A DNA stretch of 5,705 bases from an uncultured Gammaproteobacteria bacterium (GCA_938021685.1 CALIFM010000196.1:1-5705); one strand, 5' to 3'. Shown: positions 1 to 5,705, counted from the first letter of the stretch. Program-made: numbers and translations. Notes: generated by a model from the sequence alone, not told the origin.

Positions 1-1483
1 CAAAATCTGATCCACCTATTTGCCATACAAGCCAAGTATCAGTAATGCTTTTTCTCAAAACACCATCGCATCTAACCTCAATGGTAAATCTTGCGTATGA
101 CCTTTGTGATGTTAAGGCAATGCTATTGTCGATTATAAAGGCACAAACCCTTAAATCAATCATCAACTTTTTAACCGGTGGCACTGGATTTTCAGGCGTC
201 GGATTAAAAGGAACAGGCGAATTAAGTGCGAATATAACCGGATCGTTTGGAAAAGTTACGTCTGTTATCCTCGGCGCTACATTGTCTCTTATATCAAGAT
301 TTATAAGTGATGTTGAAAGGCAAGTTTCATTAATCAAATCGATTGTATCAACAAAGTTTTGTAGCTCTGTTCGCTTGATGCATGGCTCAATTGATAGTTG
401 TACAGGCGGATACTCAACTGCTCTAGATTCAAAGGTATATACGCAATAGCTTTGCTCTATTGAGTCGATTGTTGTTAGCCCGCTAGTGGTCAAGCCAACC
501 TCACAATTATCTGATGCATTGAGGCCAACAAACAAAGATTGCCCAGGCAAGCAACGGCCACAGTGCACGTATCTTATGGTTTCGCAAATGCTTGAGGTTG
601 GGTTGTCGTTAGTTCTAGGCGGTACATTAAAGCCACGATCAGGGCAACTTATCTCATCATCATTGCAGCCGGCAAAAGGCTTTACAGATACATAAGAGGG
701 TAATTGGCTCCTTGTTGTCGCGCAAACTTTTATCTCACCAAATATTAGATAATCAGCAGTGCCAACAAATGTTGCTAGGTTGTGCTGATCGCCATCATCA
801 AACTCATACTCTGTACAGACTGGTGTTTGGCCAGTGTTAGAGAATCGGTTTCTTAATGCATCAGCGTTTTGAATCATGAGGCAAAGCGCATCACGCGAGT
901 AATTGCATCCCTCTTTGACAACCGGTGGTTTTGCAAAGCCTGGTATAGATTCGCCTGAAATCTCGCGAACACAAACAATCGCACCACAAAAAGTTACTCT
1001 AAAAACACTTGATACCACATTGCCGGTTATGTTCGCCTGAGCCCTTGCACAAATCTCTATCTCCGATCCCTCTGGACACTCAACGCAAAGGTTATTTATT
1101 TCATCACTGTGCAGCGTGGTATCAGTGGTGTCGTTGCACTTTAAAAAGTAAGTAAAAGAACTGCTATTGATTGTTGCTTGATCATCACTATTGCCCGATC
1201 CACCATCAGCAATGTTAATACGCGGGAACGCATTAAAGAAAATCATTTTTTGCTCTTTGTTGGGTGCCTGGTCAAATGCAGTTATAGGCGCTTGCTCTTG
1301 CAATATCTCGCAAATATCCTGATTTACATCACCCTCAAGTGTTATCTCGAAAGGCTTGCAGATAAACTCTCTTTTACTGTTGCTTGCGCACTGGCTTATG
1401 CACTCAAAGTTATTAAAAACATCAGCAACAAAATCGCTATCAATGCAATCAGGCACATTGCCTATTTGAATATAATCAGCCAT
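1..1483 (-). CDS. Large Cys-rich structural-type protein of unknown family (3' partial, 494 codons visible)
   Basis: ATG at 1483-1481 shares one base with the hub gene's TAA (TAATG). Translating the minus strand codon by codon gives no stop before the left window edge, so the gene continues beyond it. The start reads MADYIQIGNVPDCIDSDF. The protein is dominated by alternating hydrophobic/polar segments typical of beta structure (for example 'VVSSVFRVTFCGAIVCVR' near residues 160-177, and 'SYARFTIEVRC' near the visible end), with few obvious helices after the N-terminal 60 residues. I count about 26 Cys (5.3%), spread evenly, including CVEC, HCGRC (about 306-311) and ISC/GC motifs. A Pro-rich hinge 'NSPVPFNPTPENPVPPVKK' lies about 45 residues before the window edge, possibly between two domains. 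No signal peptide or membrane segment is seen. I do not recognise a family. Coupled placement after the hub gene suggests a tail-tip, fibre or receptor-binding component (inference). No Shine-Dalgarno sequence is evident. Confidence 0.88.
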   Translation of the reverse strand, partial: MADYIQIGNVPDCIDSDFVADVFNNFECISQCASNSKREFICKPFEITLEGDVNQDICEILQEQAPITAFDQAPNKEQKMIFFNAFPRINIADGGSGNSDDQATINSSSFTYFLKCNDTTDTTLHSDEINNLCVECPEGSEIEICARAQANITGNVVSSVFRVTFCGAIVCVREISGESIPGFAKPPVVKEGCNYSRDALCLMIQNADALRNRFSNTGQTPVCTEYEFDDGDQHNLATFVGTADYLIFGEIKVCATTRSQLPSYVSVKPFAGCNDDEISCPDRGFNVPPRTNDNPTSSICETIRYVHCGRCLPGQSLFVGLNASDNCEVGLTTSGLTTIDSIEQSYCVYTFESRAVEYPPVQLSIEPCIKRTELQNFVDTIDLINETCLSTSLINLDIRDNVAPRITDVTFPNDPVIFALNSPVPFNPTPENPVPPVKKLMIDLRVCAFIIDNSIALTSQRSYARFTIEVRCDGVLRKSITDTWLVWQIGGSDF

Positions 1484-3342
1484 TACCAGATACCAACGCA
1501 ATCATCATTTTCACAATCATCAAGCACATCAGTTACAAAGGTTGGGCAATTAGTATCACAGTTAAGTGCAGGGCTGATGTTATCGTTAAAAGGCATTCTC
1601 TCGAACGATACACGCGTGCATTTCTCACTTGGCGCAATGCCCTTAACAATCCACAAATCACGAGTAGGGTTGCCCTCAGTGTCTTGAGGCGCTTTATGGT
1701 GGCATATTCTATTAAAACCACCAAGCTCAAAGAACACATCAGCGTACTCATTAGTAAACTCAAAAGAAATCTCTTTGCCTACACACTCGCGAACTAAGGC
1801 CCATCTATAACCATAGGTTTTTGCAAGGTAGGCATTGGATCGACTTATCCAACGTGAGTTAAAGCTTTTTATTGATCGCTGTTTGTGCTTGCGCCTGTCG
1901 CATGGCTTGCGTAAAACATCGGCATCAGCGTAAGCAGTTGTATCAGCCAGGTTTTCAGCCGATAGGCCGCTTGAGCAATCAACAATTGTGTGATCGTATT
2001 CAACAACATTATAAAAATCATCTGTTTTTCTTTGTGTAAATGAACCGTCAACCGGATCGCACTCAGCAACCTCATGTATTTCCTCATCGCACTCAGGCGG
2101 CTTTAGTGCTTTTATTCTTATCTTGCCATCAACAGCGTCATAATAAAGAAAAAACATAAACTCAGCCGACAACTCATCAAGCAAGGTTTTTACTGTTTCG
2201 CCTTTGCAAACAACAACATCCTCAGTGATGATATCCAGTGGCCGGCAACAAATAAACTCATCAAATGAATCCCAATCAATGATACAAAAAGGATCGTCCT
2301 CACAACATGAGAGGCCGGTTGCCTCCAAATCCATACAATCAAAAAGTTGTTTTATTATCTCAGCTATATGGCCCTTAAAAGTCTCGGCCAGGCTTATCGG
2401 TGAACCGCCATCATGAGCGCTTATTTCAGAGCCACAAGCCCCACGCTCAATCAATTGGATGTTCCAACCTGCAGGAAAAACATCATCTGATTTAACGGCT
2501 CTCACGCGCATAACTTCCTTGCCTACGCATATATGCCTTAAACGTTTAAAACAATCATCTTGCTCTTTGTCACCAACAAGGTAATTGTTTTGCAGCAAAT
2601 TTGAGCCTATCAATGCATAAGGGTTGCCACCATCAGTATCAAGCCCATCCATAGGCCCGCCAAGCGTAAAGGGCAACGGAAACTCACTGCCAAGGTTGCT
2701 AGTGGCAACTAATTTTGATTCATTGTTTGGGCACTTTGATTTCTCAGCCAGTACAAGCGGATCTTTTAGTATCAAACAAAATTTGCAGGCGTTATCAGGG
2801 CCAGTATGGCTATCGATAAAGTAACTTTGTTTATTGAACTGGCATAGCAACTCGTACTCACAAAAACCGGTGTAAACATTGACGCGCAAACCTTCAAGGT
2901 TTTTATGTCGCGCAAGCAATCGGCCCCATAAAGTGCCAGGCATATCCTCTGGACACCTAATAGGAATTGCGCCACGCGGCCATGATGAATCAAAGCCCTC
3001 ATCAGTGTGAGGAGCATCCTGAAAACAGACGGTTATTTTTCCGCGTGTTGAGAATGTTTGGCCAAGCTTTAACTTTGTGGGCTCATGCTGAGTTGATAGA
3101 ACGTTAGGAACATAGTTATATATGCCCAGGTGTGATGGAATTTTGCAGGTTGAAAACCAATAGGATTCTGTTGAGCATGCGTAGTTGCACTGATCGGTGC
3201 ATGTATTATTTGTTCGATAACATGGATTAGCTGCAGTTGATTGGCACGCGCCATCCTGAAAAAAGTTTGCACATTTTTCAACGATAACCTCAACGAGTGT
3301 TAATGGCGTTAGGTTGCAAAGGCTAAGCTGCGGATTTAACAA
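1483..3342 (-). CDS. Putative tail hub / tail-tip protein, Cys-rich (619 aa)
   Basis: The family pattern is recognisable along most of the length: an N-terminal 'VEVIVEKC...PC..TNNTCTD..NY' region (residues 17-55); 'PTKLKLGQ' then 'GKITVCFQDAPHTDEGFD' (88-118); 'GTLWGRLLARHKNLEGLRVNVYTG' as two pieces, GTLWGRLLAR (136-145) and LRVNVYTG (152-159); 'FIDSHTGPD' and 'LKDPLVLAE' (175-200); 'ETVKTLLDELSAEF' then 'YYDAVDGKIRIKALKP' (382-415); 'NVVEYDH' (445-451), 'SFNSRWI' (493-499) and 'QDTEGNPTRDLWIVKG' (553-568). This is the order I know from siphophage tail proteins encoded after the tape measure, thought to form the central hub or tip. The only canonical start before the conserved core is TTG at 3342, overlapping the upstream TAG by 20 nt; there is no ATG or GTG before residue 134 and no strong ribosome binding site. 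The stop TAA overlaps the next ATG. It has 36 Cys (5.8%), including CC at 346-347 and 365-366. The start is less certain than the gene. Confidence 0.88.
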   Translation of the reverse strand: MLNPQLSLCNLTPLTLVEVIVEKCANFFQDGACQSTAANPCYRTNNTCTDQCNYACSTESYWFSTCKIPSHLGIYNYVPNVLSTQHEPTKLKLGQTFSTRGKITVCFQDAPHTDEGFDSSWPRGAIPIRCPEDMPGTLWGRLLARHKNLEGLRVNVYTGFCEYELLCQFNKQSYFIDSHTGPDNACKFCLILKDPLVLAEKSKCPNNESKLVATSNLGSEFPLPFTLGGPMDGLDTDGGNPYALIGSNLLQNNYLVGDKEQDDCFKRLRHICVGKEVMRVRAVKSDDVFPAGWNIQLIERGACGSEISAHDGGSPISLAETFKGHIAEIIKQLFDCMDLEATGLSCCEDDPFCIIDWDSFDEFICCRPLDIITEDVVVCKGETVKTLLDELSAEFMFFLYYDAVDGKIRIKALKPPECDEEIHEVAECDPVDGSFTQRKTDDFYNVVEYDHTIVDCSSGLSAENLADTTAYADADVLRKPCDRRKHKQRSIKSFNSRWISRSNAYLAKTYGYRWALVRECVGKEISFEFTNEYADVFFELGGFNRICHHKAPQDTEGNPTRDLWIVKGIAPSEKCTRVSFERMPFNDNISPALNCDTNCPTFVTDVLDDCENDDCVGIW

Positions 3343-4219
3343 AACGTTTTATCAACTGATCTTGTGTTGTGTAGCCCTCGGCGCTCAGGCTTACGCTATA
3401 AGTGCATGTATCAGGGTCAAAAACACTCTCTCCACCCTTTCTAGGTATCCAGCCGCTAAATATATCTTTTGGTGAGTTGTTGCGTGAGTGTTGAAACAAT
3501 ACGCCATACCGTCGCATATACCTTAACAGCGGCCTCCACTCCTCATCTAGCCACTCACGGCTAACGCACTCAAGCTCAAGCTCAAGCGGCACCGGAACAT
3601 GTTCAAGGGTTTGAGACAATCGGCCACAACGTGATGTTTTTATATCAAGCTCATAATCGCTGCCATCGTGAGGATTGTTAAAGGTTGCCGGCAACCGATC
3701 ACAAGGCAAAAAGAACTTTTTTCCAACGAATAGCTGTTGAATACAAATAACATCATCAGTGTTAGAAACGATATCAATCGTTAAATCACTGATGCCATCA
3801 GGCGGCACATCCTCAAAATTAACTTGAATCGGGCAAATCAAAGCATCAGTGCACGATCCATCATTAAAAACACCGATATCAACCGGCTGGCCCTCATTAT
3901 CAGGATTCTCCTGGTTAAGCGGAAAAGGGCTTGTTTGTATACTGCCATCAGTGATGTTATGGCCCCAAATAATAATAGAGTCCAGGAAAGTTATAGGGCC
4001 AGATAGATTAATTGAGGTTGAGCCCTGAAACTGGAAAAACTGGCTATCGTTGCAACTGCACGCATTGATGATTGAATTGAGCCCGTTGGTTGCTGTAATC
4101 GTCCAATCAGGTCGATGGCACACATTGCAGTAGTGAAACGCCGGCTCATCCGGTTTAGGCTCACAAGCAATGCCAAGACAGTCCTCATCGCAATCGCCTA
4201 TACAATTTTCACACGCCAT
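3323..4219 (-). CDS. Putative minor tail / tail-tip protein with 'WGHN' beta-domain and Cys-rich N-terminus (298 aa)
   Basis: The start is ATG at 4219-4217, overlapping the previous TGA by 11 nt; GAGGA at 4232-4228 sits 8 nt upstream, the best ribosome binding site in the window. A TTG at 4234 would lengthen it by five codons but lacks support. The stop is TAG at 3325-3323. N-terminus: a Cys cluster C3-x2-C6-x3-C10-x3-C14-x4-C19, then CNVC (31-34) and CSC (54-56). Residues 62-90 carry 'FLDSIIIWGHNIT', matching the 'vDavaLwGHNL' motif of jelly-roll, galactose-binding-like domains in siphophage minor tail proteins. 'GKKFFLPCDRLP' (166-177) and 'SREWLDEEWRPLL..MRRYGVLFQ' (220-243) match the C-terminal half of the same family, where an 'LpR...P' segment precedes an 'EWxxxxxPLL' helix and a strand. 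I recall this family next to the hub gene in siphophages, consistent with a distal-tail or tail-tip structural role. The 16 Cys, especially the N-terminal cluster, are unusual. Family by recall, not search. Confidence 0.85.
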   Translation of the reverse strand: MACENCIGDCDEDCLGIACEPKPDEPAFHYCNVCHRPDWTITATNGLNSIINACSCNDSQFFQFQGSTSINLSGPITFLDSIIIWGHNITDGSIQTSPFPLNQENPDNEGQPVDIGVFNDGSCTDALICPIQVNFEDVPPDGISDLTIDIVSNTDDVICIQQLFVGKKFFLPCDRLPATFNNPHDGSDYELDIKTSRCGRLSQTLEHVPVPLELELECVSREWLDEEWRPLLRYMRRYGVLFQHSRNNSPKDIFSGWIPRKGGESVFDPDTCTYSVSLSAEGYTTQDQLIKRFVKSAA

Positions 4220-4946
4220 CAGTCTGATCCTCAAGTGGTATTAAAACGCCTGGATCGCACTCAGGCTCATCGGACTCCTCACACCTTTCCTCAACTTCAA
4301 AAGTTAGTAAAACACTGCTACATATTGAGGATTCATCACAATTAATATTAACAGTAAACACATCGCTACAATCACACAATGCATCACAAGTTAACACTTG
4401 CACTTGCACCGGTGGCGAATTAACACAAACAAGCACCTGATCAGCAGGGATCATATTAACAGTGCATGTATAAGGCGTTGTAATACCATTTATTTGACAT
4501 GATGCTGTAACAATGGCCTGACCGTTGCCAGTTTGACTAACAGTTAAAACCGCTTGCCCTGGTGATGTTGGCGTAACGATTAAATCACCACTATTAGACG
4601 ACCATTGAGTTAAACCACCCTCACAACCGGTAAGTAATGCCACGCCGGTTTGGCCTGCAATAATGCCAAGGGGACAATTTAAACCAGGTGGTATATCACC
4701 ATTGTTGCCGCCGTCGCCATCATCCTCACAACAAAACCGCAAATCATAACTACCCTTTGCAGTAAAAACAACAGTAGTTGATAACGCGGTTGGATCGTCA
4801 AATATTGCATCAGCACCGATAGGAGCCGAAACAACCTCCCACTCACCAACAGCACCAGGTATTTGGCAAGTCGATGAAATAGGGTATTCAACATTTGGGC
4901 AATACTCATCGATATCATCATCGAGGCCAAAGATAATAATAGCCAT
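4209..4946 (-). CDS. Cys-rich multi-domain protein with N-terminal PKD/Ig-like domain (245 aa), putative tail decoration
   Basis: I choose the ATG at 4946-4944, which overlaps the upstream TAA by one base (TAATG). A GTG four codons earlier (4958) is less likely. The stop is TGA at 4211-4209. Domains: a PKD/Ig-like domain (residues about 15-73; conserved YC, C27, GEW, IFD, VVF, GSY, CC) paralogous to the upstream 71-residue protein; an acidic Gly/Asp/Asn linker (75-86); a second beta-sandwich-like region (about 88-175) with alternating Val/Thr strands resembling bacterial Ig-like repeats; and a Cys-dense C-terminal part (about 176-230; CDALCDC at 187-193, ten residues of 'NINCDESSIC' at 200-209). 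It has 16 Cys in 245 residues (6.5%, the highest full-length value in the window). No signal peptide is visible. Its place between tape measure and tail-tip genes suggests a structural or decoration protein, possibly for host-surface contact. No specific family is recognised. Confidence 0.85.
   Translation of the reverse strand: MAIIIFGLDDDIDEYCPNVEYPISSTCQIPGAVGEWEVVSAPIGADAIFDDPTALSTTVVFTAKGSYDLRFCCEDDGDGGNNGDIPPGLNCPLGIIAGQTGVALLTGCEGGLTQWSSNSGDLIVTPTSPGQAVLTVSQTGNGQAIVTASCQINGITTPYTCTVNMIPADQVLVCVNSPPVQVQVLTCDALCDCSDVFTVNINCDESSICSSVLLTFEVEERCEESDEPECDPGVLIPLEDQTDGV
4228..4233 (-). promoter_or_regulatory. Ribosome binding site of the 298-aa gene
   Basis: On the minus strand, TGAGGA ends 8 nt before the ATG at 4219, inside the 3' end of the preceding gene. 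It decides in favour of this ATG over the TTG at 4234, which would lie upstream of the site. It is the clearest Shine-Dalgarno match in the window. Confidence 0.7.
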
Positions 4947-5131
4947 TACTGACAGCACTCAAACCAAGGGCTATACAATCCCTCACTTGGAAAAGTCACA
5001 TAACTTATCGGATTGTTTGGGCTGTCAAAAATAACTGAGGCTGGATTTATGCCGTTTGGTACTGCCACTTTCCACTCACCAATAAGCCCGTCACATTGAG
5101 CGGTTAAAAGGTATTTCCTGCCAGCACAATA
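4728..5131 (-). repeat. Diverged tandem domain duplication (PKD/Ig-like) across two adjacent genes
   Basis: Codons 11-70 of the 71-residue gene (5131-4952) and codons 15-73 of the 245-residue gene (4904-4728) encode the same landmark series: Tyr-Cys, a second Cys exactly 11 residues on, Gly-Glu-Trp, Ile-Phe-Asp, a strand ending in Phe 12 residues after the IFD Phe, Gly-x-Tyr four to six residues later, and a terminal Cys-Cys. The similarity is clear at protein level but not as an exact DNA repeat, so the duplication is old or was acquired as separate domains. Confidence 0.65.
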
Positions 5132-5161
5132 TTGATCAGCCGGCTCAATTTCGGGCTCCAT
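4946..5161 (-). CDS. Single PKD/Ig-like domain protein (71 aa), paralogue of the next gene's first domain
   Basis: The ATG at 5161-5159 shares its A with the preceding TAA (TAATG); the stop is TAA at 4948-4946. The product is essentially one domain. YC (11-12), C23, GEW (28-30), IFD (44-46), VTF (55-57), GLY (61-63) and a C-terminal CC (69-70) match, in order and with near-identical spacing, the first domain of the 245-residue protein encoded immediately downstream. The late part (F-D-x-P, then a V-x-F strand, then a G-x-Y strand) resembles the end of PKD/Ig-like beta-sandwiches, where the usual pattern is 'FxxPGxYxLxL'. There is no signal peptide. Ig-like domains are frequent surface decorations of phage tails and often bind glycans weakly; that role here is inference. 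The gene could also be a remnant or split copy from a domain duplication. An AAGGGAG lies 11 nt upstream of the ATG. Confidence 0.85.
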   Translation of the reverse strand: MEPEIEPADQYCAGRKYLLTAQCDGLIGEWKVAVPNGINPASVIFDSPNNPISYVTFPSEGLYSPWFECCQ

Positions 5162-5421
5162 TACTCAACTGGCTCCCTTAAAATAGTCCAATTAAATTCA
5201 CTTAAATCAACCCTTGAGCAACACGCTATCTCAACTTGGTTGCAACCCTCGCGTGCGTTGTTAATTTGCACCCCGTTATCAATGATCGTTACTTGCAAAG
5301 GAAATATTGTATCGACCGGCCTGATAACGACATACCTATCATTTGGGCAGTTGCAATACTTTATTGTAACTATATCGCCTGGCTGAAATATTCCAGCCTC
5401 AACAGTTGCCTCGAAACTCAT
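5161..5421 (-). CDS. Small Cys-containing protein of the tail module, function unknown (86 aa)
   Basis: The ATG at 5421-5419 overlaps the tape measure TGA (ATGA), a classic coupled start; the TAA is at 5163-5161. The sequence is predicted beta-rich: a 'FQPGDIVTIKY' segment (residues 12-22) looks like a small barrel or SH3-like strand, followed by CNC (23-25), alternating hydrophobic strands (30-55), EGC (58-60) and a vicinal pair CC (67-68). There are five Cys in 86 residues, and no signal peptide or membrane segment. I do not recognise a family. Its place right after the tape measure gene suggests a tail-tip or tail-completion component, but a chaperone or decoration protein is equally possible. 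Upstream of the ATG only a weak GGGTGG lies very close, so translation probably depends on coupling to the upstream gene. Confidence 0.85.
   Translation of the reverse strand: MSFEATVEAGIFQPGDIVTIKYCNCPNDRYVVIRPVDTIFPLQVTIIDNGVQINNAREGCNQVEIACCSRVDLSEFNWTILREPVE
5173..5179 (-). promoter_or_regulatory. Probable ribosome binding site of the 71-aa gene
   Basis: AAGGGAG on the minus strand lies 11 nt before the ATG at 5161, within the last codons of the 86-residue gene. The spacing is slightly long. Together with the TAATG junction it suggests that ribosomes finishing the upstream gene, or binding here, start the next one. Confidence 0.5.
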
Positions 5422-5705
5422 GCCACCCGATCACTTCTGATTTGAGTTGTTTCGTTATCGTTTATAGCCTCAATTAGCTCCTCAATATCATCAGCATCAT
5501 AACCATCGCGACCATTGATCGTTAAATTAATGATGCGCCTCGGGCCTGTTGTGGTTGCCTGGGCAACATTTGCAACCGATGGTGTTGTTGTTGATGTAGG
5601 TGTTGATGATACTGAATTACCACCGCCGCTAGCTGTAGGTGTTGAGGTTGAGCCTAAGTTAATCGATTTCATTTGCTGCACACCGGCAACAAGCGTTGCT
5701 AAAAC
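5418..5705 (-). CDS. C-terminal end of putative tail tape measure protein (5' partial)
   Basis: The frame is open from the right window edge to a TGA at 5420-5418, giving 95 visible residues; a GTG at 5681 is internal and not a credible start. In order: a short hydrophobic/helical stretch (VLATLVAGVQQMKSI, residues 1-15), a Ser/Thr/Gly/Pro-rich low-complexity linker (about 19-54), a beta-like IINLTING segment (58-65), and an acidic helix DADDIEELIEAIND (70-83). Tape measure proteins commonly end this way: an 'AGxxQxxxI' helix, a flexible linker, then a short 'NLTI...' strand followed by an 'LIExIN' helix. Such proteins set tail length and occupy the tail lumen. Position directly upstream of tail-tip-type genes fits this. 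No Cys occurs here, unlike every downstream product. Assignment rests on the C-terminal pattern and context, because the body lies outside the window. It overlaps the next gene by 4 nt (ATGA). Confidence 0.72.
   Translation of the reverse strand, partial: VLATLVAGVQQMKSINLGSTSTPTASGGGNSVSSTPTSTTTPSVANVAQATTTGPRRIINLTINGRDGYDADDIEELIEAINDNETTQIRSDRVA

Noticed and set aside
45..449. Plus-strand open frame of 134 codons
   Set aside because: It lies wholly antisense to the uninterrupted minus-strand gene that starts at 1483, has no recognisable domain and no good ribosome binding site; a shadow frame.
1178..1687. Plus-strand open frame of 169 codons
   Set aside because: It is antisense across the junction of two minus-strand genes coupled by TAATG. 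Its composition (Leu/Ile/Ser/Lys runs) is that of a reverse-frame artefact.
3569..3586. Three tandem CTCAAG hexamers
   Set aside because: They encode an alternating Leu-Glu strand (LELELE) inside the conserved C-terminal half of the 298-aa protein; the short repeat is explained by coding and is not a regulatory array.
4679..4930. Minus-strand alternative frame rich in Met/Leu/Ile that could pass for a small membrane protein
   Set aside because: It sits inside the 245-aa gene, whose paralogous domain and Cys pattern show that the other frame is the real one; the hydrophobicity is a frame artefact.
5418..5681. A separate 87-aa gene starting at GTG 5681
   Set aside because: The frame stays open upstream to the window edge and the residues before the GTG belong to the helical segment typical of tape measure C-termini; treated as part of a longer gene.
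1..5705. CRISPR arrays, tRNA genes, terminator hairpins, insertion sequences, promoters
   Set aside because: None seen on reading. Coding sequence covers the whole window with overlapping ends, leaving no spacer in which they would normally sit.

Overview
The window reads as one strand-uniform block of a tailed-bacteriophage (or prophage) genome, within the tail morphogenesis region. All six supported genes lie on the minus strand, so the reading order runs from the right edge to the left edge. The block is bracketed by two incomplete genes. On the right is the C-terminal end of what looks like a tail tape measure protein (95 residues visible). On the left is a large structural-type protein open from its ATG at 1483 to the window edge (494 codons visible). 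A tape measure protein implies a long-tailed phage, and the hub-like family of the 619-residue product is one I associate with siphophages. No integrase, repressor, replication or lysis gene is present, so lytic versus temperate lifestyle and host cannot be inferred. Stops TAA, TGA and TAG are all used as real gene ends, which fits the standard bacterial code.

Layout in transcription order: (1) tape measure C-terminus, 5705-5418; (2) 86-residue Cys-containing protein, 5421-5161; (3) 71-residue single PKD/Ig-like domain protein, 5161-4946; (4) 245-residue protein with an N-terminal PKD/Ig-like domain paralogous to the preceding gene, then further beta-rich, Cys-rich segments, 4946-4209; (5) 298-residue minor tail protein with a Cys-rich N-terminus and a 'WGHN' motif, 4219-3323; (6) 619-residue tail hub/tail-tip-like protein, 3342-1483; (7) unrecognised Cys-rich beta-type protein, 1483 to beyond 1.

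Every one of the six junctions is an overlap (4, 1, 1, 11, 20 and 1 nt), so there is no intergenic DNA. I see no promoter, terminator, RNA gene, mobile element or CRISPR in the window. The genes are expected to be expressed from one transcript, with translational coupling at the ATGA and TAATG junctions. Genes 5 and 6 carry the recognisable conserved tail-tip architecture that normally follows the tape measure gene. Genes 2-4 are small additions between them and probably decorate or extend the tail tip.

The most unusual property is cysteine content. The visible tape measure segment has none, but the six genes after it total about 103 Cys in about 1813 residues by hand count (about 5.7%), with five vicinal Cys-Cys pairs. 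The recognised homologous families are not, to my knowledge, Cys-rich throughout, so this looks like a lineage-specific elaboration (disulfide-stapled or metal-binding tail tip). That is inference.
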